Below are positions 29,135 through 38,689 of a stretch of DNA of 64,000 nucleotides, piece by piece. A program made the position numbers and the translations under genes. The stretch is taken from NCBI GenBank assembly GCA_023266115.1, contig JAHFRU010000004.1, positions 193,800 through 257,799 on the forward strand, read 5' to 3'. Position 1 is the stretch's first letter; each line of letters starts with the position of its first letter. Source of the DNA: Gammaproteobacteria bacterium. GTDB taxonomy: Bacteria; Pseudomonadota; Gammaproteobacteria; VBWC01. Below the pieces are notes generated by a model. It made no database searches. It was not told where the DNA came from and saw nothing but the letters and a program-made list of their open reading frames with translations.

Positions 29135-30145
29135 ATGAGCCACATTCGAAAGTTTATCCCGATACTGGCTATCTCCGTCATGTCCTGCGCGGGCGTGGTC
29201 ACCGCCGATGGATTCACCAACCGTACGGATATCCAGACATTTATCGACGAGCTGGTGACGCGGCACGGCTTCGAACGCCAGTCACTCAAAACACTGTTCG
29301 ACAATACCGATCGGCGCCAGGACATCATCGATGCGATCTCCCGGCCGGCCGAGGCCAAACCGTGGTATCAATACCGCCCGATTTTTCTCAATGCGCAACG
29401 CATCAACGGCGGTGTTGAATTCTGGAACAAAAATGCGGCGCTGCTGGACAGGGCCGAGCAGGTATATGGGGTGCCGCCGGAAATCGTCACGGCGATTGTC
29501 GGCGTCGAGACACGTTACGGCGCCAGCACCGGGCGCTACCGCGTGATGGACTCGCTGGCAACGCTGGCATTCGACTATCCGCCCAGGGCCGCGTTTTTCC
29601 GCGAGGAACTCGAGCAGTTCCTGCTGCTGGCCAGGGAGGAAGCCGCCGATCCGCTGTCGATCAAAGGCTCCTACGCGGGCGCGATGGGGCAAGGGCAGTT
29701 TATCTCCAGCAGCTACCGGCATTACGCGGTCGATTTTGATGGCGACGGCAAGCGTGACCTGTGGAACAGTACCGCCGATGCCATCGGCAGCGTCGCGAAC
29801 TATTTTCACGTGCATGGCTGGAAACCGGGCGAACCGGTTGCCGGCCGCGCGCAGGTGCAGGGCAATGCCTACAAGGAACTCGTTGCGCAAGACCTCAAGC
29901 CGCACACCTCGCTGGCACAATTTCAGACCCAGGGAGTCACCGCCAGCGACACCTTGCCTTCCGATGCGCTCGCTGCACTGATCGAACTGGAGACCGAAAA
30001 CGGGGTCGAGCACTGGCTCGGTCTCGACAATTTTTACGTGATCACGCGCTATAACCGCAGCCAGCTGTATGCGATGGCCGTCTATCAACTGAGTCAAGAA
30101 ATTCGCAGCCAGCGTCTTGGCGCGTTGAATGCCCGGTCAAAGTAA
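29135..30145 (+). CDS. mltB: membrane-bound lytic murein transglycosylase B
   Basis: Cleaves glycan strands to 1,6-anhydro ends. 336 residues with a signal peptide (MSHIRKFIPILAISVMSCAGVVTADG); a Cys is present but the lipobox is not convincing, so it may be soluble. The catalytic Glu is in VGVETRYGASTGRYRVMDSL near 128; GAMGQGQFISSSYRHYAVDFDGDGKRDLWN is diagnostic of MltB. 16 bases after rodA in the same block. Confidence 0.95.
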   Translation: MSHIRKFIPILAISVMSCAGVVTADGFTNRTDIQTFIDELVTRHGFERQSLKTLFDNTDRRQDIIDAISRPAEAKPWYQYRPIFLNAQRINGGVEFWNKNAALLDRAEQVYGVPPEIVTAIVGVETRYGASTGRYRVMDSLATLAFDYPPRAAFFREELEQFLLLAREEAADPLSIKGSYAGAMGQGQFISSSYRHYAVDFDGDGKRDLWNSTADAIGSVANYFHVHGWKPGEPVAGRAQVQGNAYKELVAQDLKPHTSLAQFQTQGVTASDTLPSDALAALIELETENGVEHWLGLDNFYVITRYNRSQLYAMAVYQLSQEIRSQRLGALNARSK

Positions 30146-30179
30146 CACCCCCCGGGCCAGGCCAGTTGCACGCGCTGTC

Positions 30180-30998
30180 ATGACGACCATCCGTTCACCG
30201 ATCAGCCGCCGGTTCAGCCGGATAGTATTGTCCTCCGGCCTGCTGTTGCTGAGCGCCTGCGCCACCCCTGTCTTCGATAGTCAGGACGGGGCCCCGGCCC
30301 GGCCAGCCGATGTCAACGCGATCCCCGATGCGGTGCCGCGCGTCGAACCGCGCAGCAAATACGGCAACCCGCCGACCTACGAGGTCTTCGGCCAGCGTTA
30401 CCACGTCATGGAGGTCAGCGACGGGTTTGTCGAGCAGGGCATAGCCTCGTGGTATGGCACCAAGTTCCATAACCAGCGCACGTCGAGCGGCGAAACCTAC
30501 GACATGTATGCGATGACGGCCGCGCACAAAAACCTGCCGCTGCCGACCTACGCCCGGGTCACCAATCTCGAGAACGGCCGCTCGGTGATCGTCAAGGTCA
30601 ACGATCGCGGGCCGTTCGCCAAGAACCGTATTATCGATCTGTCATACACCGCAGCGACCAGGCTTGGCATTATCGCCAAGGGCACCGGTTTCGTCGAAAT
30701 ACGCGCCCTGGATCCGCGCCATCCACAAACGCCGCTGCCGGCTGGCCAGGCACCTGGCCAGCACGCCAACGTCTATCTGCAGGTCGGCTCCTACCCCACG
30801 CGCGACAAGGCAGAGCAGATGCTGGATCGCGTCAACCGCGCGTTGCCGGTCGGCGCACACATCACCGAAGGCATCGCGACGCAGCGCACCTATTACCGTG
30901 TCCGGATCGGCCCGATCTCCAGCGTGGCGGAAGCCGACAAGATTGCCGCGATACTGACGGAATCCGGCATCGAGGCCCCGCGCCTCGTCGCCGATTGA
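30180..30998 (+). CDS. rlpA: septal-ring lytic transglycosylase RlpA family protein
   Basis: Lipoprotein (lipobox LLSAC) with a double-psi beta-barrel domain (GIASWYGTKFHNQRTSSGE, then VNDRGPFAKNRIIDLS) and a C-terminal SPOR domain (residues about 195-270) that binds denuded peptidoglycan. RlpA proteins cleave such glycans in Pseudomonas. The ATG at 30180 gives a compact signal; an in-frame ATG at 30129 overlaps mltB by 17 bases and adds 17 residues. Confidence 0.93.
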   Translation: MTTIRSPISRRFSRIVLSSGLLLLSACATPVFDSQDGAPARPADVNAIPDAVPRVEPRSKYGNPPTYEVFGQRYHVMEVSDGFVEQGIASWYGTKFHNQRTSSGETYDMYAMTAAHKNLPLPTYARVTNLENGRSVIVKVNDRGPFAKNRIIDLSYTAATRLGIIAKGTGFVEIRALDPRHPQTPLPAGQAPGQHANVYLQVGSYPTRDKAEQMLDRVNRALPVGAHITEGIATQRTYYRVRIGPISSVAEADKIAAILTESGIEAPRLVAD

Positions 30999-31112
30999 TC
31001 GTCGCCGGGCGGTTACATTTGCGCCGGAATCAACGTTAAAATAGCCGTGCCAACGCAAGCAGCGGCCATCCCCCCGGGGGTTCTGTTCTCACTGCGACCA
31101 AGAAGGAAAGTC

Positions 31113-32294
31113 ATGGAGTCATTCCGCACCTATCGTCATTTCACCATCCTGCGCCGGTTGCGCCGCCCGGCCAGCCTGATTGCCTTGCTCGCGGTGTTCG
31201 CGTGCAATGCGCTTGCCGCACCGCGCCCGGCACCGACGCCGCCGGGCAGCGAGGCGCGGGCATTTCTGCTGATGGATTTCCTCAGCGGCCAGACCATCGC
31301 CGAGAAAAACGCCGATGACCGCGTGGAGCCGGCAAGCCTGACCAAGCTGATGACGGCCTATATCGTCTTTGACGAGCTGCGCCTGGGCCACATCAAGCTG
31401 CAGGACAACGTATTGATCAGCGAGAAGGCCTGGCGCATGGAAGGATCGCGCATGTTTGTCGAGGTCAATAATCGTGTGTCGGTCGAGGACCTGCTGCAGG
31501 GTATGATCATTCAATCGGGCAACGACGCGACCGTGGCGCTCGCCGAGCACATCGCCGGCAGTGAAGACGCGTTCGTCAACATGATGAACCTGCAAGCCGC
31601 GCGGCTCGGGATGACCGCGAGCCTGTTCGCGAACAGTTCGGGCATGCCTGACCCCAATCACTACACCACCGCACGCGACCTTGGCCTGTTGACACGGGCG
31701 TTGATACGGAATTTTCCTGAATACTACAAATGGTATTCGGTGCAGAGTTTCACCTTCAACGGGATTACGCAGCACAACCGCAACAAACTGCTGGCGCGCG
31801 ACAAGTCCGTCGACGGCCTCAAGACCGGCTATACCGAATCGGCCGGTTACTGCCTGATTACCTCGGCGCAACGTGACAATATGCGCCTGATCTCGGTGGT
31901 GCTCGGCACGTCGAGCGAGAACGCGCGGGCCGAGGAGAGCCAGAAAATGCTCAATTACGGCTTCCGGTTCTTCGAGACCCACAAGCTCTATGACAGCGGC
32001 AAGGAACTGGCGAGAACCCGCATCTACAAGGGGTCGGAAGATGAAGTGCCGCTGGGTCTGATGGACGATCTCTACGTCACGGTGGCACAGGGCCGTTACA
32101 AGGATATTCAGGCATCGCTGAGCATCAACAATCTGATTATCGCGCCAGCGGCAAAGGGGCAGCAACTCGGCCTGGTCAACGTAACCCTCGACGGCAACAA
32201 TATCGCGCAGCGGCCATTGCTCGCGCTGCAGGAGATCACCGAAGGTGGATGGTGGCGACGGTTGACCGACGCAACCCTGTTGTTGTTCCAGTAA
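31113..32294 (+). CDS. dacA: serine-type D-Ala-D-Ala carboxypeptidase (PBP5/6)
   Basis: Trims the terminal D-Ala of pentapeptides. 393 residues from the ATG preceded by AAGGAAAG. Signal peptide to about residue 35, then the SxxK motif in PASLTKLMTAY, SGN in IQSGNDATVALAE and KTG in GLKTGYTESAGYCL. The C-terminal PBP5 beta domain and a terminal amphipathic helix (GGWWRRLTDATLLLFQ) for membrane attachment are present. Whether it is the dacA or dacC paralogue cannot be told. Confidence 0.94.
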   Translation: MESFRTYRHFTILRRLRRPASLIALLAVFACNALAAPRPAPTPPGSEARAFLLMDFLSGQTIAEKNADDRVEPASLTKLMTAYIVFDELRLGHIKLQDNVLISEKAWRMEGSRMFVEVNNRVSVEDLLQGMIIQSGNDATVALAEHIAGSEDAFVNMMNLQAARLGMTASLFANSSGMPDPNHYTTARDLGLLTRALIRNFPEYYKWYSVQSFTFNGITQHNRNKLLARDKSVDGLKTGYTESAGYCLITSAQRDNMRLISVVLGTSSENARAEESQKMLNYGFRFFETHKLYDSGKELARTRIYKGSEDEVPLGLMDDLYVTVAQGRYKDIQASLSINNLIIAPAAKGQQLGLVNVTLDGNNIAQRPLLALQEITEGGWWRRLTDATLLLFQ

Positions 32295-32355
32295 CAGCGG
32301 CGCGCGGCTCACGATAACGCCTGTCCGCTTAATCAATGGAATAGAAATCCCGACG

Positions 32356-33207
32356 ATGAACCTGCCGATCTCGACCTGCTACCTTAACGGTGAATTCCTG
32401 CCGCTCGCCGACGCGCGTATCCCGGTCATGGATCGCGGCTTTATCTTCGGCGACGGCATCTATGAAGTCATACCGGTATACAACGGCCGGGCCTTCCGCC
32501 TGGAGCAGCATCTCGACCGCCTTGGCAACAGCCTGGCGGCGATACGCATCGATAATCCGCTCGCCTCACGGCAATGGCAAAAAATCATCGGCGAGATAGT
32601 CGATCGTAACGGCAACGGCGATCAATCGGTATACGTCCAGATCACGCGCGGTGTCGCGCCGCGCGATCATGCGTTCCCCAACCCGACCGTGCCGACGGTG
32701 TTTGTCACCAGCAATCCACTGAAGAAACCGACCGCGGACATGCTGGCGGGAGTGGCCGCAGTGACGCTGGAGGATATCCGCTGGCAGTACTGCCACATCA
32801 AGGCGATTACGTTGCTGGCCAATATCCTGTTGCGCCAGCAGGCGATCGACGCCGGGTGCATCGAGGCGATCCTGACCAAGAATGGTCTGGTCACCGAAGG
32901 CGCGGCCAGTAACGTGTTTGTCGTGACCGGGAAAACGCTGGTCACCCCGCCCAAGGGTCCGCATTTGCTGCCCGGGATCACACGCGATGTGATACTGGAG
33001 CTGGCACGTGCTAACGGCATTCGTTGCGCGGAGCGCGACATCGGCCGTGACGAACTGGTCGCGGCCGACGAGATCTGGCTGACCAGCTCGACACGCGAGA
33101 TACTGCCCGTTACCGTCCTCGACGGCCAGCCGGTCGGCAAGGGCCGGCCGGGGCCGCTGTGGACGCGGGTGCTGGCCTTGTACCAGCAATTCAAACAGAC
33201 GCTCTGA
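32356..33207 (+). CDS. dat: D-alanine / branched-chain aminotransferase family protein
   Basis: PLP-dependent class-IV aminotransferase of 283 residues. The PLP-binding Lys is in QYCHIKAITLLANILLRQQA near 155; LTSSTREILPV at the C-terminal side is characteristic. The start MNLPISTCYLNGEFLPLADARI and RGFIFGDGIYEV follow D-amino-acid transaminases. Its position between the carboxypeptidase and the lipoate genes is conserved in gammaproteobacteria and suits D-Ala turnover, but a branched-chain role cannot be excluded. Confidence 0.85.
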   Translation: MNLPISTCYLNGEFLPLADARIPVMDRGFIFGDGIYEVIPVYNGRAFRLEQHLDRLGNSLAAIRIDNPLASRQWQKIIGEIVDRNGNGDQSVYVQITRGVAPRDHAFPNPTVPTVFVTSNPLKKPTADMLAGVAAVTLEDIRWQYCHIKAITLLANILLRQQAIDAGCIEAILTKNGLVTEGAASNVFVVTGKTLVTPPKGPHLLPGITRDVILELARANGIRCAERDIGRDELVAADEIWLTSSTREILPVTVLDGQPVGKGRPGPLWTRVLALYQQFKQTL

Positions 33208-33265
33208 TGCGCCGCTCCGGGCATCCGCCATCCGGTTGCCCGTCATCCCCTCGCAACAGTTGCGC

Positions 33266-33271
33266 TATAAT
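33266..33271 (+). promoter_or_regulatory. candidate -10 (TATAAT) of ybeD-lipB-lipA
   Basis: A perfect TATAAT lies 36 bases before the ybeD ATG in the 100-base gap after dat. The -35 at 17-base spacing is poor. It would drive the three-gene lipoate unit. Confidence 0.45.
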
Positions 33272-33307
33272 CACCTGCCGTAATCACCACCGCCATGATC
33301 CGTCCTG

Positions 33308-33565
33308 ATGATCTCTCTGTTTGAATTTCCGTGTCAGTTTCCACTCAAGGTGATGGGCAAGGCCGTGAACGATTTCGATGCCTATGTCGTCGAGATCGTG
33401 CGACGCCACGTGCCCGGCCTGACCGAAGGCGCGGTACACTCGCACTTGAGTCGCAATGGTAACTACGTGTCGGTCACCGTTACCTTCGAGGCAAGCAGCC
33501 AGGAACAACTGGATGCGCTGTACCGCGAGCTGACCGGCTCCGACCGTACCTTGATGGTGCTTTGA
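33308..33565 (+). CDS. ybeD: YbeD/DUF493 family protein
   Basis: 85-residue ferredoxin-like small protein (MISLFEFPCQFPLKVMGKAV ... ELTGSDRTLMVL). Members sit between dacA/dat and lipB in many gammaproteobacteria; an allosteric or lipoate-linked role has been suggested without a firm mechanism. Its TGA overlaps the lipB ATG (TGATG). Confidence 0.93.
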   Translation: MISLFEFPCQFPLKVMGKAVNDFDAYVVEIVRRHVPGLTEGAVHSHLSRNGNYVSVTVTFEASSQEQLDALYRELTGSDRTLMVL

Positions 33566-34287
33566 TGATGAGCGGCGCGCGCACCAGCGAAGCTGTCGCC
33601 AACCTGATCGTGCGTCCGCTACTGCGCGCCGACTACGCGCCGGCATGGCGCGCGATGCAGGCGTTTACCGACCAACGCACGCCCGCCACGCCGGACGAGC
33701 TGTGGCTGATCGAACATCCGCCGGTCTATACTCTGGGACGTTCCGCCAAAATGGAACACCTGTTACGCCCGACGGATATCCCGGTGATCGCGAGCGATCG
33801 CGGCGGCCAGATCACCTATCACGGGCCGGGGCAGCTCGTCGCCTATCTGCTGTGCGACCTGTCACGCCTGGGCCTGGGTGTACGTCCGTTCGTCAACCTG
33901 ATCGAGAACGTCGTCATCGACGTACTGGCCGGCTACGGCATCACGGGCAGCGCGCGCCGCGACGCGCCCGGTGTTTACGTCAACGCGCAGAAGATCGCCG
34001 CACTCGGGCTGCGCGTCCGGCGCGGTTGCAGCTATCATGGCTTGAGCCTCAACGTCGCCATGGACCTGGCGCCGTTCGAGGCGATCAACCCGTGCGGTTA
34101 TCCGGGATTGGGCGTGACCCAGATAACCGCGCTGGGCGGACCCCGCGACCTCGCCGTCGTGGCCGATGCGCTGGTCCGGCAGTTCAAGACGCGCGCCGGC
34201 TATGCGACGGTGCGCTATACTGCGCCGCTGACACTTGACCACCTGACCCCGACTACACCGATGAACCCGCAGGCTACCCATGGCTGA
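33565..34287 (+). CDS. lipB: octanoyl-[acyl-carrier-protein]-protein N-octanoyltransferase
   Basis: Transfers octanoate from ACP to lipoyl domains. 240 residues. The conserved motif [18 protein letters not shown], the catalytic Cys in [12 protein letters not shown], and the Lys of [25 protein letters not shown] are all visible. The start overlaps the ybeD stop; two ATGs in a row leave the start uncertain by one codon. Its end overlaps the lipA start by eight bases. Confidence 0.96.
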   Translation: MMSGARTSEAVANLIVRPLLRADYAPAWRAMQAFTDQRTPATPDELWLIEHPPVYTLGRSAKMEHLLRPTDIPVIASDRGGQITYHGPGQLVAYLLCDLSRLGLGVRPFVNLIENVVIDVLAGYGITGSARRDAPGVYVNAQKIAALGLRVRRGCSYHGLSLNVAMDLAPFEAINPCGYPGLGVTQITALGGPRDLAVVADALVRQFKTRAGYATVRYTAPLTLDHLTPTTPMNPQATHG

Positions 34288-35266
34288 CGTTGAGCAAAAA
34301 CCCGACCTGGCAATCCCACCAGAGACTGCAACCGCCAGCGGCGGCAAACGCGGTGCGGCCAAGACCGCGCGGCTGCGTATCAAGATCGAGCCGACCGGTA
34401 CGCCGCTGCGCAAACCGGCGTGGATACGCGCGCGCTCGCCGAATACGCCGAAGGTGCTGCGCCTGAAAGAGATACTGCGCGAAAACCGGCTGCATACGGT
34501 CTGCGAAGAGGCCAGCTGCCCCAACCTTGGCGAGTGCTTCAGCCACGGCACCGCAACGTTCATGATCATGGGCGACATCTGCACGCGCCGCTGCCCGTTC
34601 TGCGACGTGGCCCACGGCCGGCCCAAACCGCTGGATGCGCAGGAGCCTGTCAATCTCGCCAATACCGTCAAGGCGATGGGCCTGCGTTACGTGGTCGTGA
34701 CGTCGGTGGATCGCGATGACCTGCGCGACGGCGGCGCCGATCATTTCGTCGCGTGCATCGCCGCGATACGCGCGGCGACTCCATCGACAAAGATCGAGGT
34801 CCTCGTACCGGATTTCCGCGGCCGCATGGATATCGCACTGGAGCGCCTCGGCGCCGCACTGCCGGATGTGTTCAATCACAACCTCGAAACCATACCGCGT
34901 TTGTACAAACTGGCGCGACCGGGCGCGGACTATCAGTGGTCGCTCGATCTGTTGCGCCGCTTCGGCGAACAGCATCCCCGCGTGCCGACCAAGTCCGGCC
35001 TGATGCTCGGCCTCGGCGAGACCAATGACGAGATCAAGCCCGTACTGCAGGACCTGCGCGCCCACGGCGTCACGATGCTGACCCTCGGCCAGTATTTACA
35101 ACCGAGCAAGCATCACCTGCCCGTGCTGCGCTTCGTTCCGCCCGAAGAATTCCTCGAACTCGGCAACTATGCTGAATCGCTAGGCTTCACCAGCGTCGCC
35201 AGCGGCCCGATGGTACGCTCGTCGTACCACGCCGATTTGCAGGCGGCGGGTGAGAAGGTTTCCTGA
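34280..35266 (+). CDS. lipA: lipoyl synthase
   Basis: Radical-SAM enzyme inserting two sulfurs into octanoyl groups. 328 residues. The auxiliary-cluster cysteines are in [12 protein letters not shown] near 75-86 and the radical-SAM CxxxCxxC in CTRRCPFCD near 101-108. The N-terminal about 40 residues are longer than in E. coli and Ala/Lys-rich. It ends the lipoate unit; the REP/RAYT region begins right after it. Confidence 0.97.
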   Translation: MADVEQKPDLAIPPETATASGGKRGAAKTARLRIKIEPTGTPLRKPAWIRARSPNTPKVLRLKEILRENRLHTVCEEASCPNLGECFSHGTATFMIMGDICTRRCPFCDVAHGRPKPLDAQEPVNLANTVKAMGLRYVVVTSVDRDDLRDGGADHFVACIAAIRAATPSTKIEVLVPDFRGRMDIALERLGAALPDVFNHNLETIPRLYKLARPGADYQWSLDLLRRFGEQHPRVPTKSGLMLGLGETNDEIKPVLQDLRAHGVTMLTLGQYLQPSKHHLPVLRFVPPEEFLELGNYAESLGFTSVASGPMVRSSYHADLQAAGEKVS

Positions 35267-35290
35267 CACCAGCGCCGATCTATATATTGT

Positions 35291-35321
35291 GTAGGGCGCA
35301 ATAAGCACAGCGCATTGCGCC
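35291..35321 (+). repeat. REP-like hairpin 1 (GTAG + stem)
   Basis: GTAG followed by an imperfect palindrome GGCGCAAT...ATTGCGCC. A GTAG tetranucleotide at the foot of a hairpin is the signature of repetitive extragenic palindromes recognised by RAYT proteins; a decayed RAYT lies 700 bases downstream. Confidence 0.65.
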
Positions 35322-35355
35322 GAATGCAGTCCCGCCCCCGGGTTACCGACTGCGA

Positions 35356-35386
35356 GTAGCCTCGATAAAGCGCAGCGCAATCGAGG
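35356..35386 (+). repeat. REP-like hairpin 2 (GTAG + CCTCGAT stem)
   Basis: GTAGCCTCGAT...ATCGAGG, with an inner GCGCAGCGC. Same orientation as hairpin 1 and nearly identical in stem to hairpin 3 at 36388. Confidence 0.7.
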
Positions 35387-35483
35387 ACGACGCTGGCGCG
35401 GACTACCAACAATCCCGGATTCACTTCATTCCATCCGGGCTACACTCGCTAGAATTACTTAGCCGGCTCCGGCGGTTTTCAAG

Positions 35484-36012
35484 ATAGTTGTCACCGTTTC
35501 GATCATGGGGCCTGAGCCTGTGGGTCAGCCGATTTTCCCGGGTTGAGGCAGACACTCTGTGGCAGTGACCAGTTCCGGCTGTCACCACTCCATCGGCGCG
35601 GGTTGCGCGCACGTGCTGTCTCATAAACATCCATGCGCTGTTTCATAATCTCCTCTGCCTGCGCGGTATGGCGCTGTTCCGGTGTCACGAAGTTCAGCCC
35701 GCTGTGCCGGTGCCCGGTGTTGTACCACGCCTCGAAGCGCAGCATCCAGGCACGGGCCTTGTCCAGTGTGGCAAAGCCCTCACTCGGATATTCCGGCCGG
35801 TACTTGCACGTCCGGAACACGCTCTCCGCCAATTGTACAGGGTCGTTTCCGTGATGCCTGTCTCCTTCGATAACTCCGCCACCGATCGACTCTCCGGCGG
35901 CATCATTCGCTTCAACACAGTCTGCTTCAACTCCTCTGCGAATACCTCGACATCTCTCGTCACCTTCCGCCTCCCGCTCGCTCCAGAGATTACAGAAATC
36001 AGTGACAACTAT
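35484..36012 (-). mobile_element. internally deleted IS3-family relic with terminal inverted repeats
   Basis: 529-base element bounded by ATAGTTGTCACCGTTTC at the left and its near-complement at 35995-36012 (ATAGTTGTCACTGATTTC on the minus strand). It carries the start of orfA and the end of orfB only. It abuts the 3' end of the RAYT relic, so it probably inserted there. No clear target duplication. Confidence 0.7.
35503..36008 (-). pseudogene. IS3-family transposase remnant (orfA start joined to orfB end)
   Basis: One frame near 35850-35960 encodes an orfA helix-turn-helix (SVAELSKETGITETTLYNWR). Another frame from about 35850 down to 35503 encodes an orfB C-terminus (FRTCKYRPEYPSEGF, AWYNTGHRHSGLNFVTPEQRH). 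The catalytic DDE core between them is deleted and the two parts are in different frames, so it cannot be functional. Confidence 0.8.
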
Positions 36013-36355
36013 TCTGACGCGGGGGGGTAGCGCCGTTGCCATAGATTATATTCACCCCTGGCATTACGTTGGATGGAAGCGCCTGCCGCGGCGACGCGCC
36101 GCATGAAACGGCTTTTGAACAGGCGACCCGCCCGGGATAATCGTCATCCCGCGGAGGCAATGTCCACAACGCATGGACATGCTCCGGCAACACCACCATT
36201 GCCACGATTTCAAAAGGACGTTCGCGCACCACCGACAATAATGCCTTACGCAAATCGTCCATCCGGTCCACCAGAATCGAGGATGATCGATTGCGCAGTG
36301 CGATCGTGAGGAAATAGGTCCCGCCGGGAATCCGATTGCGCCGATACATGACCAT
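36009..36355 (-). pseudogene. REP-associated tyrosine transposase (RAYT) remnant
   Basis: The first about 80 codons match Y1/RAYT transposases: MVMYRRNRIPGGTYFLTIAL, then the HUH-type motif VVLPEHVHALWTLPP. After DDDYPG the frame shifts: the +1 frame continues RLFKSRFMRRV and GEYNLWQRRY, as in intact relatives, then stops. The part beyond WQRRY, which holds the catalytic Tyr, is lost at the IS3 relic. GTAG-hairpin REPs flank it on both sides, the usual REPtron layout. Confidence 0.8.
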
Positions 36356-36387
36356 CTACAGAGTCTAGCCTCGCCCTCGGGGACGGG

Positions 36388-36416
36388 GTAGCCTCGATTA
36401 CGCAGCGTAATCGAGG
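36388..36416 (+). repeat. REP-like hairpin 3 (GTAG + CCTCGATTACG stem)
   Basis: GTAGCCTCGATTACGCAGCG followed by TAATCGAGG: GTAG then an 11-base arm CCTCGATTACG, a CAG tip-like centre and the complement CGTAATCGAGG. It lies upstream of the RAYT relic in the same orientation as hairpins 1 and 2. Confidence 0.72.
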
Positions 36417-36499
36417 GCAGCGCAGGCTCGGGTTACCGGCAGCCCCGGATTTCAGTCCATCCTGGCCACGCTTCGGCTGTTCGCCTTCATGACGCGATA

Positions 36500-38512
36500 T
36501 CAGCGCTGCGCCAGCGCGCGCAGCGCGGCGGCCACGCGGGCAAACACGCTGACCCAGTCGTCACGCTCCGGTTGCCGGTACAATCGCATGGACGGATACC
36601 ACGGGCTGTCGTCGCGCTCCAGCAGCCAGCGCCATTCCGCGGCAAACGGCAACAGCGTCCATACGGGCACGCCGAGCGCGCCCGCCATGTGCACGGTCGC
36701 GTTATCGACCGAGATAACGAGATCGAGCGCGGAGAGCTGCGCGGCGAAATCGTCCTGATCCTTGATCGGATCGGACTCCTCGAAGTGATGAATCTCGACA
36801 CGCTGCCCGGCGCGCGCCGCCGCCAGCGCATCACGGCAGTCACCATACTGCACGTTGATGAAATGAACGCCCGGGGTCGCCAGGATTTCCTGCCACTGGG
36901 GCAGCGTCGTCGAGCGCAACCGCGCGGCCCGCGCCTTGGCGCCGCCGCGCCAGGAGATACCCACTTTTGGCCCGTCCCCGAGCGCACCGAAACGCTGGCG
37001 CCAGTAGTCGCGGCGTTGTGCGTCGGCGATTAGATAGGCCGGACGGCGCGGAAAGTCGGCGACACTGTGGCGGAAATAACGCGGCAGGCTGCCGATCGGC
37101 ACATAGACATCCAGCGGCGGCAGCCACGACATCCACTGCCGGTCACCGGCGCGGAAACGGCTGACGACGGTCGCCGCCGGAAAGGATCGCCCGAACAATG
37201 TGACGAGGCGCGGTTCGCATTCGATCACACACCCCGCCGCACGCTCCATGGCCTCCGGCAGACAGGAGGCAAACATGATCTGGTCGCCGATGCCCTGTTC
37301 CGCGCAGACCAGTAATGAGTGATCGGCGATAGTCTCGTTGTGCCAGCGCTGCAGCGATGCATCCTGCACCGAGCGTTCGCCGTTGTGGAAACCCCATTCG
37401 TACTCGATCCAGCCTTTCTCGAACTCGCCTAACGCGAGCAGTGCAAGCGCCCGATCCCAGTGCGCGACCTTCAGTTCAGGATCGGCGGCAAGGGCCATAT
37501 TGAAACTCTTCAACGCCTCACCCGGCCGGCCCAGTTCGCGATGCATCAATCCCTCGTTGAACCACGCGATCGCATAGTCCGGCTTGAGTTGCACGGCCCG
37601 CGTAAACCGCGCCAGCGCGTCGTCGAAACAGTCCTGCTTGAACAGTACGTTGCCCAGCGAGTTGTGCGCCAGCGCCGAGTCCGGCTCCAGCCGCAGCGCA
37701 TCCTGATAACATTGCCGGGCCGCATCGAGCTCGCCATGCAGCTCAAGGGCCCGGCCGAGATTACGATAACCTTCGACGTAGTGCGGCTGGTTGGCCAGCA
37801 CCTGACGATAGTTCGCGATGGCCTCGTCCAGCCGGCGCTGCTCGGTGAAAACTCTGGCGAGATTGCTGCGCGCCTCGACATGATCGGGCCGTAACCGCAG
37901 CGCCTGCTCGAAGTGACTCAACGCCTTCTCCGTATCGCCCTGGCGCTGCAGCATCACGCCGAGACTGTTATGGGCCTCGGCGAAGTCCGGCCGCAGCATC
38001 AGCGTCTTGCGGTAGGCAGCGGCTGCCTCGTCCGGCATGCCGAGCTTTTCATTGACCTTGCCCAGATTGAACCAGGCATCGGCGTAGTTCGCTTGCAGGC
38101 CGGTGGCCTTGAGATAACAGGCCTTCGCCTCATCCAGTTTTACCGCGGAGAAATACACCGCGCCGAGATTACTATGGACCTCGGCCGCTGCCGGCTGGAG
38201 CCGGATGGCGTGCCCGAACACCTGCATCGCCTCGTCGAGCCGGCCGAGGAAACGCAGCGCATTGCCGAGATTGGCACAGGCCTCGAAGTAGTCCGGCCGT
38301 ATCGCCAGCGCCTGTTGCGAACATCGTGCGGATTCGTCAAACAGTCCGAGTATGCCGTTGACGACGCCCTGCATGAACCACGCCTCGGCATCGCGCGGAT
38401 CGATCATGCAGATATCGTTATAGAGCGCCTTGGCCTCTAGCAGACGCTTCTTCTGCAACAGCTCGAGCGCCTGCCGCTTTTTCCCCTGGGTCTTGATGTT
38501 CTTGTGCTTCAT
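36500..38512 (-). CDS. TPR protein with C-terminal GT9-like glycosyltransferase domain
   Basis: 670 residues. About eleven TPR units fill residues 10-390 (AWFMQGVVNGILGLFDESARCSQQALAIRPDY and repeats). The C-terminal domain (about 400-660) resembles the ADP-heptose/GT9 fold: EQGIGDQIMFASCLP, GISWRGGAKARAAR, then VISVDNATVHMAGALGVPVW. No signal peptide, so cytosolic. It ends a minus-strand unit that starts with midA and the SPINDLY-type gene, after a 177-base gap. The substrate is unknown; protein or surface-glycan glycosylation is plausible. Confidence 0.86.
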   Translation of the reverse strand: MKHKNIKTQGKKRQALELLQKKRLLEAKALYNDICMIDPRDAEAWFMQGVVNGILGLFDESARCSQQALAIRPDYFEACANLGNALRFLGRLDEAMQVFGHAIRLQPAAAEVHSNLGAVYFSAVKLDEAKACYLKATGLQANYADAWFNLGKVNEKLGMPDEAAAAYRKTLMLRPDFAEAHNSLGVMLQRQGDTEKALSHFEQALRLRPDHVEARSNLARVFTEQRRLDEAIANYRQVLANQPHYVEGYRNLGRALELHGELDAARQCYQDALRLEPDSALAHNSLGNVLFKQDCFDDALARFTRAVQLKPDYAIAWFNEGLMHRELGRPGEALKSFNMALAADPELKVAHWDRALALLALGEFEKGWIEYEWGFHNGERSVQDASLQRWHNETIADHSLLVCAEQGIGDQIMFASCLPEAMERAAGCVIECEPRLVTLFGRSFPAATVVSRFRAGDRQWMSWLPPLDVYVPIGSLPRYFRHSVADFPRRPAYLIADAQRRDYWRQRFGALGDGPKVGISWRGGAKARAARLRSTTLPQWQEILATPGVHFINVQYGDCRDALAAARAGQRVEIHHFEESDPIKDQDDFAAQLSALDLVISVDNATVHMAGALGVPVWTLLPFAAEWRWLLERDDSPWYPSMRLYRQPERDDWVSVFARVAAALRALAQR

Positions 38513-38689
38513 GGATCAGCAGTATCCCCGGCACTCGCCCGCGGTCTGTTTATTTTCCAGGACCTGACGACCTGCTCACCTGTCTTTCGCCCCACCGATC
38601 ACTGTCGAGAACAGGCCCCCGCGTGAACCCGGAAATTGGCTCAGTCTGCCGGACGCCGACCCGTGGGCCTGCACGCCAGAATAACCGAT
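38513..38689. other. intergenic gap between two TPR-glycosyltransferase genes
   Basis: 177 bases. An ACCGATTCAATCGG-type short inverted repeat lies at 38684-38697. No gene or clear promoter seen. Confidence 0.35.
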
